Source: JAHJDR01 sp964526915 (GTDB lineage: Bacteria > UBA10199 > JADGCS01). From it: DNA of 50,381 bases. Numbering within the stretch: the first letter of the stretch is position 1; the number at the start of each line of letters is the position of its first letter. The notes under the pieces were generated by a model that did not search any database, had not been told where the DNA came from, and saw only the letters and a list, made by a program, of their open reading frames with translations. A program made the translations under genes and the position numbers. Where the stretch lies: positions 1-50,381 of the forward strand of contig CAZGMS010000034.1 of assembly GCA_964526915.1 (NCBI GenBank). The letters are read 5' to 3'. Of the stretch, positions 7,299 through 16,322 are shown one piece after another.

Positions 7299-8822
7299 AT
7301 GATTCATGAATTTTCACAAACACTTTCGCTCCTGATTAATAACCCACACCTGACAATGCTCATTTTTTTGCCTTTCGTGGGAGCCGTCGTGATGGGGTTT
7401 ATTCCCTCAGATCAAAAAAACACCCTCAAGCTAACAGCGTTGTTCATTTCTCTGACTGAGGCCCTGGCAGGGGTGCTGGTCAGTCTGCAGTTTAAAAACA
7501 CCGGGGTGATCGACCAATTTTTGATCAACCTTCCCTGGATTGATTCGTTCAACGCCCATTACCTGCTGGGCGTTGACGGTGTCAGTCTCATGCTGATATT
7601 GCTCACCACCTTCACCCTACCACTGGCCCTGATCGGGACCTGGAACAGCATTCAACACAGTTTCAAAACCTATTTCGTCTGTCTGTTGCTGCTCGAAACA
7701 GGTTTGGTGGGAACCTTTGCCTCTCTGGATCTGTTTCTGTTCTATGTTTTTTGGGAACTCACTCTCATCCCCATGTATTTCATCATTGGGATTTGGGGAG
7801 GACCTCAGCGCGTGTACGCCACATTGAAATTCGTCATCTACACGATGGCTGGCTCTGTGCTGCTGTTGATTGCCATACTGTATCTTTATTTTCATGCTGG
7901 CAACACCTTCAACCTGCTCGAATTGTATAATTACCGTTTGGCCTTTTCCGCACAGTGTTTCGTCTTTGCCTTCCTGGCCATCGCTTTCGCTGTCAAGATT
8001 CCCTTGTTTCCTCTGCACACTTGGCTTCCTGACGCCCACGTGCAGGCCCCCACGATGGGTTCTGTGATCCTCGCGGGCATTCTGCTTAAAATGGGAACCT
8101 ATGGTTTTTTCAGATTTGGGATCCCACTCTGTCCTGACGCCATCCAGTACTTTCAGGACACCCTCATGCTCATCGCTATGATCAGCGCACTCTATGGCGC
8201 CCTGGTTTGCCTCGCACAAACAGACATCAAGAAGGTCATTGCGTACTCATCCGTATCTCACATGGGGATCGTGATGTTGGGTTTGTTCTCGCTCACCACA
8301 ACAGGGATGACAGGCGGATTGTATCAGATGTTCAACCACGCTGTGTCGACGGGATCCTTGTTCTTGCTGGCCGGCATGCTCTACGAAAGATCTCACACAC
8401 TGGCCATCCCCGATCACTCGGGACTGGCCAAATCCATGCCACTACTCGCCTTCTTTTTCATTTTGAGTTCATTCTCTGCCATGGCGGTGCCCCTGACGGG
8501 CGGTTTCGTGGGAGAGTTTTTGTCACTCTTGGGAAGCTTTCAGGTCAAACCCGTATTGGCAACATTGGCCACGATTAGCCTGGTGATCAGCGCCGTCTAT
8601 ATGCTGTGGCTGATTGAAAGGGTCTTTTTGGGATCGCCCAAAAGGGAAGCTCAAGACCTGCAAGACCTGAACAGTCGAGAAATTTTCGTGATGATCGTGT
8701 TGACAGTTTTGATCTTCTGGATGGGTGTTTTTCCAAAAGACTTTTTGCAAACCATTGAACGCAGCACAGAAACCATCCTGTATAAACTCGATGACGAAAG
8801 GACGACCGTGTATCATGATTAG
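7299..8822 (+). CDS. nuoM: NADH-quinone oxidoreductase subunit M
   Basis: A 507-residue antiporter-like subunit of complex I with about 14 transmembrane helices. Conserved features seen are the Glu in VFWELTLIPMYF (helix 5), the block HTWLPDAHVQAPT, the Lys in ILLKMGTYG, and TDIKKVIAYSSVSHMG. It begins 5 bp after nuoL, and its stop codon overlaps the nuoN start by 8 bp, so the three pump genes are translationally linked. Confidence 0.97.
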   Translation: MIHEFSQTLSLLINNPHLTMLIFLPFVGAVVMGFIPSDQKNTLKLTALFISLTEALAGVLVSLQFKNTGVIDQFLINLPWIDSFNAHYLLGVDGVSLMLILLTTFTLPLALIGTWNSIQHSFKTYFVCLLLLETGLVGTFASLDLFLFYVFWELTLIPMYFIIGIWGGPQRVYATLKFVIYTMAGSVLLLIAILYLYFHAGNTFNLLELYNYRLAFSAQCFVFAFLAIAFAVKIPLFPLHTWLPDAHVQAPTMGSVILAGILLKMGTYGFFRFGIPLCPDAIQYFQDTLMLIAMISALYGALVCLAQTDIKKVIAYSSVSHMGIVMLGLFSLTTTGMTGGLYQMFNHAVSTGSLFLLAGMLYERSHTLAIPDHSGLAKSMPLLAFFFILSSFSAMAVPLTGGFVGEFLSLLGSFQVKPVLATLATISLVISAVYMLWLIERVFLGSPKREAQDLQDLNSREIFVMIVLTVLIFWMGVFPKDFLQTIERSTETILYKLDDERTTVYHD

Positions 8823-10287
8823 CCTCGCGGATCATTTGCTCGACGCTTTGTCTGCCGGTCTCACCCTCTGGGTATTGCTTGCTGGTGCCCTCATTTGTCT
8901 GCTGCTCGATGCCCTGTGGCCCCGCAAGATGACCCTGCTGGTGTACTCCGTGGCGATCCTCAGCCTGCTTTTGAGCCTGTACATCTGTTTTCTGCAGTGG
9001 CTAAACTTGGCGACCTGGCCACAACAACACTGGTTGGTGATGAATTTCAAAACTCTTTTTTTCATCGCTCTGATCGTCATGACCGGCCTCCTCACTCTCT
9101 TTAATGCCCTGGGTTACTTAAGTCTGCACCAAACATTGGCCTCGGAATTTTGTGCCCAGTTGTTGTTTGCCATCGTCGGGATGATTTTTTTATTCGCATC
9201 GAATCACTTGCTGATCAATTTCATTGGGCTGGAGATCATGTCCCTGTCGCTCTGCATGCAGGTCGGCTCTCATAAACATTTTTACAAAAGCCGTGAGGCC
9301 GCCATCAAATACTTCATACTGGGAAGTGTGGCCTCTGCTGTTCTCTTGTTCGGCATCGCCCTCCTTTATGGGGCCTTCGGGACCATTGAGCTTAACCTGA
9401 TCGCGATCAAACCCACCGCACCAGAACTCGCGTATTTGAAAAAAATTGCCCAAACCATGTTGTTGTTTGGACTCCTGTTCAAAATAGGGATCGTGCCACT
9501 GCATTTTTGGGTACCCGATGTCTACGAAGGTGCGCCGGCACCTGTAACAGGTTTTATGGCGACTGGCGTGAAAATCGCCGCCTTTGCCTTTGCCCTGAAT
9601 GTGTTTGATCATCTGGACCTCTTCTGCCAGCCACAGGTCACGCAACTGCTCACGGGTCTGGCCATGGCCTCCCTCGTATTGGGAAACCTTCTGGCCTTGG
9701 TGCAGGACAGTCTCAAACGCATGCTGGCCTACTCTTCCATTGCCCATGCCGGATTTATTTTATTGGGGTTGGTAGCCGGGGTCACCGAATCAGGTTGGTC
9801 ACGTCAAGACAGTTTCGTGGTGTTGTTTTATCTGGCAGGTTATTTGATCATGACACTCGGCGCCTTCGCCATCGTATCTCTCTTTGTCTCAAAACGGGCC
9901 GAGGCAGATCAGCTGACCCACTTGAGGGGTTTGGGACAACAACACCCTATCCTGGCGGGCACGTTTACCCTCTTCATGCTCTCACTCATCGGTCTGCCGG
10001 GAACAGTGGGATTCATCGGCAAATACAACGTCATCGCATTGGCCGTCCGCAATGGCCACCTCGCCCTGGCCATCATCGCCGTGCTCGCGACCATGCTTTC
10101 GGTGTATTATTATCTTAAGCCCACGGTGTACATGTATCTCTCAAAGGACACACCAAAGCTGTCACCCGTCAACGAAATCCCACTCACCACCTGTATTGCC
10201 ATCACTCTGTGTGCCTTTTCGGTCATTTATTTTGGGATACAGCCGGATGCGATCATCAGATTAGCCAAGCTCGCGGTGATGCCCTAG
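8815..10287 (+). CDS. nuoN: NADH-quinone oxidoreductase subunit N
   Basis: A 490-residue third antiporter-like subunit of complex I. Key motifs are GLEIMSLSLCM (helix 5 Glu), the reentrant block HFWVPDVYEGAPAPVTGF and DSLKRMLAYSSIAHAG. I start at the ATG at 8815, which overlaps the nuoM stop by 8 bp, rather than at an in-frame start 30 codons upstream inside nuoM. It ends the operon, and its last 27 bp overlap the convergent plsB gene, leaving no room for an intergenic terminator. Confidence 0.96.
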   Translation: MISLADHLLDALSAGLTLWVLLAGALICLLLDALWPRKMTLLVYSVAILSLLLSLYICFLQWLNLATWPQQHWLVMNFKTLFFIALIVMTGLLTLFNALGYLSLHQTLASEFCAQLLFAIVGMIFLFASNHLLINFIGLEIMSLSLCMQVGSHKHFYKSREAAIKYFILGSVASAVLLFGIALLYGAFGTIELNLIAIKPTAPELAYLKKIAQTMLLFGLLFKIGIVPLHFWVPDVYEGAPAPVTGFMATGVKIAAFAFALNVFDHLDLFCQPQVTQLLTGLAMASLVLGNLLALVQDSLKRMLAYSSIAHAGFILLGLVAGVTESGWSRQDSFVVLFYLAGYLIMTLGAFAIVSLFVSKRAEADQLTHLRGLGQQHPILAGTFTLFMLSLIGLPGTVGFIGKYNVIALAVRNGHLALAIIAVLATMLSVYYYLKPTVYMYLSKDTPKLSPVNEIPLTTCIAITLCAFSVIYFGIQPDAIIRLAKLAVMP

Positions 10288-12957
10288 GCCCTGCAACACG
10301 GTTGTCCACTGTTCATAAAGAGCCTCATCGTTGGTCGCTGTGTATAGCCTGTGTCCTGAATCTGTCTGTTTCTGGATCAAAATCCCGACATCGGATAACA
10401 CCTTGAACGAATTCTCCAAACCAAAACGCGACAGGGCCTCAGCATGAGTCAGGTCATCACTCAAATACATGGGTTTGGCCTTCTGCATGATTTCCTTGAT
10501 GAGGAATTTTGTTTCGACCTGGTCCACTCTGACACATTTGAGAAAACGCAACACGAGTCGCTGAGCCTCGAAAATTCCATCGAGCAATGTTTCAAAAACA
10601 ATAAATTCCTCTTGGTTCTTCTGGTGCACGATGTTCCGAATCTCGTCCTTCACAGGGTCATACGAAATGAATTCGCGGGCAACACCGTAGGCCAACACAC
10701 CCTCAAGATCAGAGAACACCACGGGGCCATCCCGAAAAATAAAATCGCGTTGCAGTAAGCGCTTGAGGGTTTCAAACTGCCGCAGAATACCCTGCGACGA
10801 CCAGGGACGATCCTCCTCTGTGCGACCAACAATCTTGCAAAAGCACGAAAGAAAGAGAAAATAATGAAGGATGTTGTTTTTGTAGTAATCGAAATCAGAG
10901 CGGTGTTTTTCGTCGATGACCAGGTAGTTATCCTCAAACGACACGGCCTCCTTGAGCAACCCTCGGTGACAAAGTTTCTTGACCACTTCATGATACGCAT
11001 AACTCTCACTGAAATTGATCAGATCGGAATAAGGCACCCGCTGGGCATTCAGGTAATGTTTGAGGGTTTCAATGCGGGTGACGAGTTGCCCATACGTAAA
11101 CGCTTTTTTATTGAGGGACAAGACAGCCGTGGACACAAGCGTCATGGGCGTCACGAGGGCCACATGCGTCATCTTATCGGTGAGGGTAAAGGCCAGTGCC
11201 GCCACTTCGTTCTTGAGTTCATCGATGGGTCGCTGTTCCAGGCCGTGCTGACGGCAATAATCCTTGAGGGAGATAGGCTCGGCAAATTCGATGTAAACCT
11301 TGCCATATTTTTTCTTGAACACCTTGCGAACCTTGAGCAACTCCTGAGCGTTTTCCTGCTTTTTTTCGTCCCCCGTTCCCTCACTCTGATAGGAACGCTC
11401 CTCGAGAATGTGGTCATAGTTCACGGCGATGGGCACAAAATAGAGGTCCTCGCAAGCCCCTTCAAGATAGGCCCTGAGCACCATGCTCAGAATCCCCATC
11501 TTGGGAGACAATTGTCTGCCCGTCCGGGAACGAGTCCCCTCAATAAAAAATTCCAGACAATGTCCTTGGCTGATGAGCGCGCGCACGTACGCACTCACGG
11601 CCTCTTTGTACAAATAGTTTCCCTTAAAATTGCGACGTATGAAAAAACCACCGCACTTGCGGATGAGCCTTCCCACCGGCCAGAAATTGAGGTTAATGCC
11701 CCCGCAAACATACGGAAAGGTAATGTTGTGTTCGTAGAAAAGATCGGAGATCAACAGATAATCAATGTGGGAACGGTGCATGGGGACGAGCACCACCGGG
11801 TATTTCCCCGCCACTTCACGGATCCGGTTGAGCTGATCAGGTTTCACCGACACCCCATCAAAAATCTTGGTCCACAAGTGCCTGAGTGTAATGTGCGCAA
11901 ATTGAAGATAGCTGTAATTCACGTCGGCACCGACTTCGTCCAGATACCTCTGTACGTCCCGCAGGCAATCTTCTGGTTTCAGTTTGTGGTCCTTGGCAAA
12001 CACCCCCACCCGCGCGCCCAGTTCTGGATCATTAAGAATGTCCTTGATCAAGGCCTCTTTTGGTTTGAGACTGGCCCCCGTCACACGAGCCTTTTCGACG
12101 CGCCAATCTTCTTCAATGCTGGCGAGCAAATCGCGCGCCAACGTCCCGGAATCATCATGCCCACTCTGTCGGATATAATCCGATAACTCTACCGGAACAC
12201 CAAACTTCACCCTGGGGTGCCGTCGGTAATTCAGCAGAAAAAGGATGAATTTTCTGATGACACCAGGCTGTGATTTTTCTCCAAATAACAAGTCAAAATA
12301 TGACAACTCTGATTTGTCGGGGTGTTTGTCGTAGAGGAACTGAACAGTCACAACGCTGATCGATTGTGCGATGGTTTTTTGGATTTCGACAAGCGGGATC
12401 AAATCGTTCGCGGGATCTGTCTTCACCAACCCAAACAGATAATCCCGAGAAATTCTCAAGCTCAACATCACGCTTTTGTTGGCTGTGAGCAGTGCCATCA
12501 TTTTACGTTTGTCCTGCAAAAGCACACCCTCATCGTAATCGCGATAGAAGTGATAGAGATGAACTATCAGGTGCTTCCCCATGGCCTTCAAAGGCAACCA
12601 GGGGAGCGTACACAACCCCTTGGCAAAATGAACCAGGGCGATTTTTTCTTTGAGAAAGAGATAATTGAAATATTGGTATTCGAGCTGTCCCCGGTTTTTG
12701 ATCACATATACCACGGGATCTGTCATGGCTTTGAGGGTTTGCACGTCCGCAGGCAAAAATTGCACACGACGATAAAAGGGCCAAAACAGGAATTGTTGCA
12801 GCTTGTTGAATTCGGGAACCATGCCAGAAATCGTCTGGCTTTTGACTATGTTTTCGTATCGGCTCAAGCGATCGGAACTCGAGAGTAACAGCTTGGTTAA
12901 CGGCAACCGCAGAATAATCAACAGCTTAACAAAGGCATTTGTGAACAGAAACCTCAT
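10261..12957 (-). CDS. plsB: Glycerol-3-phosphate acyltransferase PlsB
   Basis: An 898-residue membrane-associated enzyme that transfers an acyl chain to the sn-1 position of glycerol 3-phosphate, the first step of phospholipid synthesis. The four acyltransferase blocks are present in order: HRSHIDYLL (HX4D), GGFFIRRNF, FFIEGTRSRTGR and FVPIAVNYD, at roughly residues 390-530. It is somewhat longer than E. coli PlsB (~807). The ATG at 12957 is chosen because a strong promoter (12964-12992) lies so close that the transcript would begin at or next to this codon. The GTG at 12975 would lie upstream of the transcription start. It is convergent with nuoN, overlapping by 27 bp. Confidence 0.95.
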   Translation of the reverse strand: MRFLFTNAFVKLLIILRLPLTKLLLSSSDRLSRYENIVKSQTISGMVPEFNKLQQFLFWPFYRRVQFLPADVQTLKAMTDPVVYVIKNRGQLEYQYFNYLFLKEKIALVHFAKGLCTLPWLPLKAMGKHLIVHLYHFYRDYDEGVLLQDKRKMMALLTANKSVMLSLRISRDYLFGLVKTDPANDLIPLVEIQKTIAQSISVVTVQFLYDKHPDKSELSYFDLLFGEKSQPGVIRKFILFLLNYRRHPRVKFGVPVELSDYIRQSGHDDSGTLARDLLASIEEDWRVEKARVTGASLKPKEALIKDILNDPELGARVGVFAKDHKLKPEDCLRDVQRYLDEVGADVNYSYLQFAHITLRHLWTKIFDGVSVKPDQLNRIREVAGKYPVVLVPMHRSHIDYLLISDLFYEHNITFPYVCGGINLNFWPVGRLIRKCGGFFIRRNFKGNYLYKEAVSAYVRALISQGHCLEFFIEGTRSRTGRQLSPKMGILSMVLRAYLEGACEDLYFVPIAVNYDHILEERSYQSEGTGDEKKQENAQELLKVRKVFKKKYGKVYIEFAEPISLKDYCRQHGLEQRPIDELKNEVAALAFTLTDKMTHVALVTPMTLVSTAVLSLNKKAFTYGQLVTRIETLKHYLNAQRVPYSDLINFSESYAYHEVVKKLCHRGLLKEAVSFEDNYLVIDEKHRSDFDYYKNNILHYFLFLSCFCKIVGRTEEDRPWSSQGILRQFETLKRLLQRDFIFRDGPVVFSDLEGVLAYGVAREFISYDPVKDEIRNIVHQKNQEEFIVFETLLDGIFEAQRLVLRFLKCVRVDQVETKFLIKEIMQKAKPMYLSDDLTHAEALSRFGLENSFKVLSDVGILIQKQTDSGHRLYTATNDEALYEQWTTVLQGLGHHRELG

Positions 12958-12963
12958 AAGCTT

Positions 12964-12992
12964 ACTATACTGCACGAGGCTGTAATAGACAA
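12964..12992 (-). promoter_or_regulatory. sigma-70 promoter of plsB, apparently leaderless
   Basis: On the minus strand, TTGTCT (12987-12992) and TATAGT (12964-12969) are spaced by 17 bp. Only 6 bp separate the -10 box from the plsB ATG (12955-12957), so the expected transcription start coincides with the start codon. Confidence 0.7.
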
Positions 12993-13020
12993 GTGGGGTT
13001 TACGAGTAAAGCTGAGAGGT

Positions 13021-13177
13021 ACAAGCTCAAAGCTCAAAGCAAAATATTCTGCCGACGGCTTACGGTCGACTGCCCACGGCCATTATATTAGCTTTGGCCG
13101 TCAGCTGTTGGCTGTGAGCTGTTAGCGGAAATCCATTACCCTTTCATCTTTGACCTTTCAGCTTTGAGCTTATCCCT
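13021..13177. repeat. Heptamer arrays between two divergent transcripts' ends
   Basis: GCTCAAA units lie near 13024-13042. A GCCGTCA/GCTGTTG/GCTGTGA/GCTGTTA run lies near 13097-13127, and CTTTCAT/CTTTGAC/CTTTCAG/CTTTGAG units at 13141-13170. The last array contains the stop codon and final ~8 codons of the flippase-like gene on the minus strand. Confidence 0.78.
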
Positions 13178-14163
13178 TTCTTCGGTTTATAAAACAGAAT
13201 GATCATCAGCCCAATGCCGATCCAGAAAAAAGTGCGGATGCGACGCACGAGCTGGAGGGCCACGCCGTATTCAAAATTGATTTTCAGGAGATGAAAAAGA
13301 GCTCCGTACCCACTCTCCATCACCCCCATACTGCCGGGAATGAAGACAAATACGACATTGATGAGAACCGTCAAAGAAGTGAGGTAGAGGCAATGACTGA
13401 TTTCCAACGGCATACCCAGAATCCAGGCAATGATATATATTTCGACAGCACCAAGCAGTCTTCCCACCAGTTGCAACATCATGATCTCAAAAAAATGGAG
13501 TTTGTTCTTGCCGTAAAAAACAGCGATTTGTTTATCGAGTGCCAAAATGCGGTCAGCATATTTTCCGATCCGCTCTTTCTGTAAACCCGCCCTCGCTACC
13601 AGACGACTCAAGGTACTGAACATGCCTTTTTTTTGAAACGCCACCAAAACCGCAAAGGCAATAAAAAAGAGAGCTATGGCAAGAGGGAAAACCACACGCC
13701 AATGTGTGGGCAGGGGCAACCTGAACCACCCGATGCAGAACGTGATGAAGAGCAGTAGAAACACCCCCAAAAACTGCATGGTCCTGTCAATCACGACAGA
13801 GGACGCGCTGGAGGTTCGTGAAATCTTTTTTTGCAACAGGTACACCCGGTAAGGGTCGCCTCCCATGAAACTGATGGGGGTGATGGTGTTGATCGCCTCG
13901 CCCGTGATCTTGGCCAGAAAGACATGCAACAATGACACCCGCACACCATCATCGGCCAAGATGCGCCACCAAGCCAGGCTTTGCACAAAATACCAGGTTG
14001 CCGGAAAGAGGAAAACGTAAATGATCCTGCCATCCAGTTTTTTGAACTGGCCCATCACGGGTTGCCACCCCACCTTGTGGATGAGCAGGGACAACAACAC
14101 CAGACCTATGAGGAAGAAAAATAATGAGATCTTATTTTTGATTTTATCGAAAGTCATCAGCAT
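13144..14163 (-). CDS. Flippase-like integral membrane protein (lysylphosphatidylglycerol synthase TM family)
   Basis: About 339 residues with roughly eight predicted transmembrane helices. The core motif of the PF03706/YbhN/AglD-type family is visible: FMGGDPYRVYLLQKK (about residue 95) and PGSMGVMESGYGALF near the C-terminus, followed by LQLVRRIRTFFWIGIGL. Family members move or modify lipid-linked substrates at the cytoplasmic membrane; the substrate here is unknown. A paralogue with the same motifs is at 37088-38131. The start is uncertain: ATG at 14163 or 14157 precedes the first helix, and no good Shine-Dalgarno site is visible at either. The tail (about SSKLKGQR) is encoded by a CTTTGAG-type heptamer array. 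Confidence 0.82.
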   Translation of the reverse strand: MLMTFDKIKNKISLFFFLIGLVLLSLLIHKVGWQPVMGQFKKLDGRIIYVFLFPATWYFVQSLAWWRILADDGVRVSLLHVFLAKITGEAINTITPISFMGGDPYRVYLLQKKISRTSSASSVVIDRTMQFLGVFLLLFITFCIGWFRLPLPTHWRVVFPLAIALFFIAFAVLVAFQKKGMFSTLSRLVARAGLQKERIGKYADRILALDKQIAVFYGKNKLHFFEIMMLQLVGRLLGAVEIYIIAWILGMPLEISHCLYLTSLTVLINVVFVFIPGSMGVMESGYGALFHLLKINFEYGVALQLVRRIRTFFWIGIGLMIILFYKPKKGISSKLKGQR

Positions 14164-14233
14164 TTCGCAATGGCAGGGATCAGTATCACCCACCCCCGCC
14201 AGCGTCAATGGGATCGTGGGGCTCTTGTTTTGT

Positions 14234-14261
14234 TTGCCATTTAGACCGTTAACATGTAAAA
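14234..14261 (+). promoter_or_regulatory. Probable sigma-70 promoter
   Basis: TTGCCA (14234-14239) and TAAAAT (14256-14261) are spaced by 16 bp. They lie upstream of AAGGAG and the GTG start at 14283. Confidence 0.5.
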
Positions 14262-14282
14262 TGGGTACGACAAGGAGTTCTT

Positions 14283-15272
14283 GTGTTGGACCAGAACATC
14301 ATTCTATTTTCCATTTTCATCCTGGCGGGTTTTCTCATCATCATTTTTGGATTCAAATTTTCGAACACCACGCGCAAGGTCATCGAAACCATTGGGGCCA
14401 TGACCTTTCACCTGGGTGTGTTCGGCATTTTGTACAACAAAGTTTCCTTAAACCTCTTCATCAGCCTGTTTACGCTGGTCATCTCTTTGTTCATCCTGTT
14501 GGACCCCCTTAAAATTTCCATGCACATGAATGATAAGATCTACAAATTATTCGGCCACCTTCTTCTCTGCACGGCCCTCGCCTTTGGGATTCAGTTTCTG
14601 ACCGGTTTTCCTGTCTGGCCGTGGATCATTCCGGTCGTGTTGTATCTGGCCCCGTATCTGCTGAGTCCCCTCAAGAGATTTCATGGGCTCATCAACCTGG
14701 CATCCTGGTTGCTTGTTTTCGCATACACCCTCACCATCGGCCTCGTGTTGTACGGCCACTTCATGCCGGGTTTTGATTCATCGTTTATCACAAAACGATT
14801 TGCCCAACAGGGATACCTCAGTCAACACGATCAAGATAGACACAAAACCAGGCCAAAGAAATCTCTTCCCAAAGAGGAACCGGCTGTTGACCCAGTAGCA
14901 GAGCCACATCAAATCCGAGAGACAGAAACACCCAACAGTGCCAATGAAATCCCCGCTGAGACAGCCCCCGAAAACAACCAGCCTGTCTCTCCCTCTGCAC
15001 TCCCTGCCTTGGAGACCGTCGTTCCCCCCAACACAGCAGTCGAAATACAATCAGTCCCTGTCAGCGAACCACAACCCGTAGCGGGAACACTGCCAGATTC
15101 CGGAGCAGCTTATTTTGAGCCTTCTCCGGCAGTCGGCAACGATGTCTCCAGACTTGCCGAAGAAAAGGCACAGCTGCAAAACAAATACAACGACCTCCTG
15201 AGAAAAAATATTGAATTGGAAAAGGAAATTGAAGACCTGAAAAATCTAATTCATAGCCAAGAAAATCATTAA
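14283..15272 (+). CDS. Membrane protein with disordered linker and C-terminal coiled coil
   Basis: A 329-residue protein I do not recognise. The first ~165 residues form five or six hydrophobic helices. Residues ~190-290 are rich in Pro, Glu, Thr and Val and likely disordered. The last ~45 residues (from about EEKAQLQNKYND) are a charged heptad coiled coil. AAGGAG 6 bp before the GTG at 14283 fixes the start. The layout suggests an inner-membrane anchor presenting a flexible arm and an oligomerisation helix, but no function can be assigned. It converges with panB across a 26-bp gap that is itself a heptamer array. Confidence 0.8.
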   Translation: MLDQNIILFSIFILAGFLIIIFGFKFSNTTRKVIETIGAMTFHLGVFGILYNKVSLNLFISLFTLVISLFILLDPLKISMHMNDKIYKLFGHLLLCTALAFGIQFLTGFPVWPWIIPVVLYLAPYLLSPLKRFHGLINLASWLLVFAYTLTIGLVLYGHFMPGFDSSFITKRFAQQGYLSQHDQDRHKTRPKKSLPKEEPAVDPVAEPHQIRETETPNSANEIPAETAPENNQPVSPSALPALETVVPPNTAVEIQSVPVSEPQPVAGTLPDSGAAYFEPSPAVGNDVSRLAEEKAQLQNKYNDLLRKNIELEKEIEDLKNLIHSQENH

Positions 15273-15302
15273 CCCATTACCCATTATCCGTTCCCCATTC
15301 AC
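15271..15302. repeat. Heptamer array ACCCATT
   Basis: Units ACCCATT, ACCCATT, ATCCGTT and CCCCATT fill the whole gap between two convergent genes and abut the panB stop codon. Confidence 0.7.
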
Positions 15303-16150
15303 TTGATCGCTTTCACCGCCACCACATTCTGATGAAAACAATGTTTGTCCGATGGGAACTGACCAGCTTTGACCTCGGCCGCAAAGGCCGAAAAGGCCTG
15401 GGTCACCTGTTCGTGCAGATTCAGGTATTTTTTGACAAAACGAGGCTCAAAGTCGGGATCGGCACCCAACACGTCGTAACACACCAGCACCTGTCCGCTA
15501 CAATACGGGCCACTGCCGATCCCAATAGTAGGGATGGCAACCGTCTGTGTGATCTCACGCGCCACCTCCAGCGGGATACCTTCCAATAAAAGCGAAAACG
15601 CCCCCGCTTCTTCCAGAATTTTGGCATCGGCGACAATCTGTTCTGCCTGGAGTTTTGACCTGCCCTGTACCTTATACCCACCCAATTTGTGAATGGACTG
15701 TGGTTTGAGACCAATGTGGGCACACACAGGGATGCCAATCGAATCCAGATACCATACCAGATCGGCCATCTCTTCTCCACCCTCCAGCTTGACCGATGCG
15801 GCCCCTGCCTTGATGAGACTGCCTGCGTTGCTCACGGCAACGTCCAGACTGGGCTGATACGACATGAAGGGCATATCGGCCATGAGGTGCGCCCGCTTGA
15901 TTCCTTTGGCCACACAGCGCGTGTGATACACCATGTGTTCAATATCGACCGGCAGGGTTGTGTCTTCGCCTTGAATCACCATGCCCAAAGAATCTCCCAC
16001 CAGAACGATATCCACACCCGCATCATCGGCCATTCGTGCCATCGTGTAATCATAGGCAGTGAGGACCGTGATTTTTTCTTCTCGGCTGTAAAGAGACTGC
16101 AAATCACTAATGGTCATTTTGGAACCGGAATTTTTCTTTTGTGATGACAT
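15299..16150 (-). CDS. panB: 3-methyl-2-oxobutanoate hydroxymethyltransferase
   Basis: A 283-residue (beta/alpha)8 enzyme that makes ketopantoate from 2-oxoisovalerate and 5,10-methylene-tetrahydrofolate, the first step of pantothenate (coenzyme A) synthesis. Family blocks seen are VLTAYDYTMARMADDAG, the Mg-binding VGDSLGMVIQG, SVKLEGGEEM and IPTIGIGSGPYCSGQVLV. I start at ATG 16150 (MSSQKK), close to the family length; the frame runs further upstream only through repeat DNA. No panC or panD is adjacent. A deoxynucleoside kinase gene lies upstream on the same strand. Confidence 0.95.
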   Translation of the reverse strand: MSSQKKNSGSKMTISDLQSLYSREEKITVLTAYDYTMARMADDAGVDIVLVGDSLGMVIQGEDTTLPVDIEHMVYHTRCVAKGIKRAHLMADMPFMSYQPSLDVAVSNAGSLIKAGAASVKLEGGEEMADLVWYLDSIGIPVCAHIGLKPQSIHKLGGYKVQGRSKLQAEQIVADAKILEEAGAFSLLLEGIPLEVAREITQTVAIPTIGIGSGPYCSGQVLVCYDVLGADPDFEPRFVKKYLNLHEQVTQAFSAFAAEVKAGQFPSDKHCFHQNVVAVKAIK

Positions 16151-16151
16151 G

Positions 16152-16320
16152 GCTACTCTCTTGTTCACGTGTTCACAAAGGGCAAAAGGCCCAAGGCTTA
16201 AGGCGTAAGGTATAAAACAGCACATTCAATCTTCACCGTTTTTCCCTTAGCCTTGAGCCCTACGCCTTACGCCTTTCGCCTTTCGCCCCTTTCGTCAACA
16301 CGTACGCACGAACGCACGAC
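16152..16320. repeat. Heptamer/octamer arrays between panB and the kinase gene
   Basis: GTTCACGT/GTTCACAA pairs (8 bp) lie near 16155. AAGGGCA/AAAGGCC/CAAGGCT/TAAGGCG/TAAGGTA units (7 bp) lie near 16177-16211. GCCTTGA/GCCCTAC/GCCTTAC/GCCTTTC/GCCTTTC units (7 bp) lie near 16251-16289, and ACGTACGC/ACGAACGC units (8 bp) lie near 16300-16320. The two GCC-type arrays are partly inverted relative to each other. Confidence 0.8.
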
Positions 16321-16322
16321 TT

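Noticed and set aside
16151..16225. Upstream extension of PanB to 16225
   Set aside because: The extra residues come from repeat DNA; MSSQKK at 16150 fits the family length.
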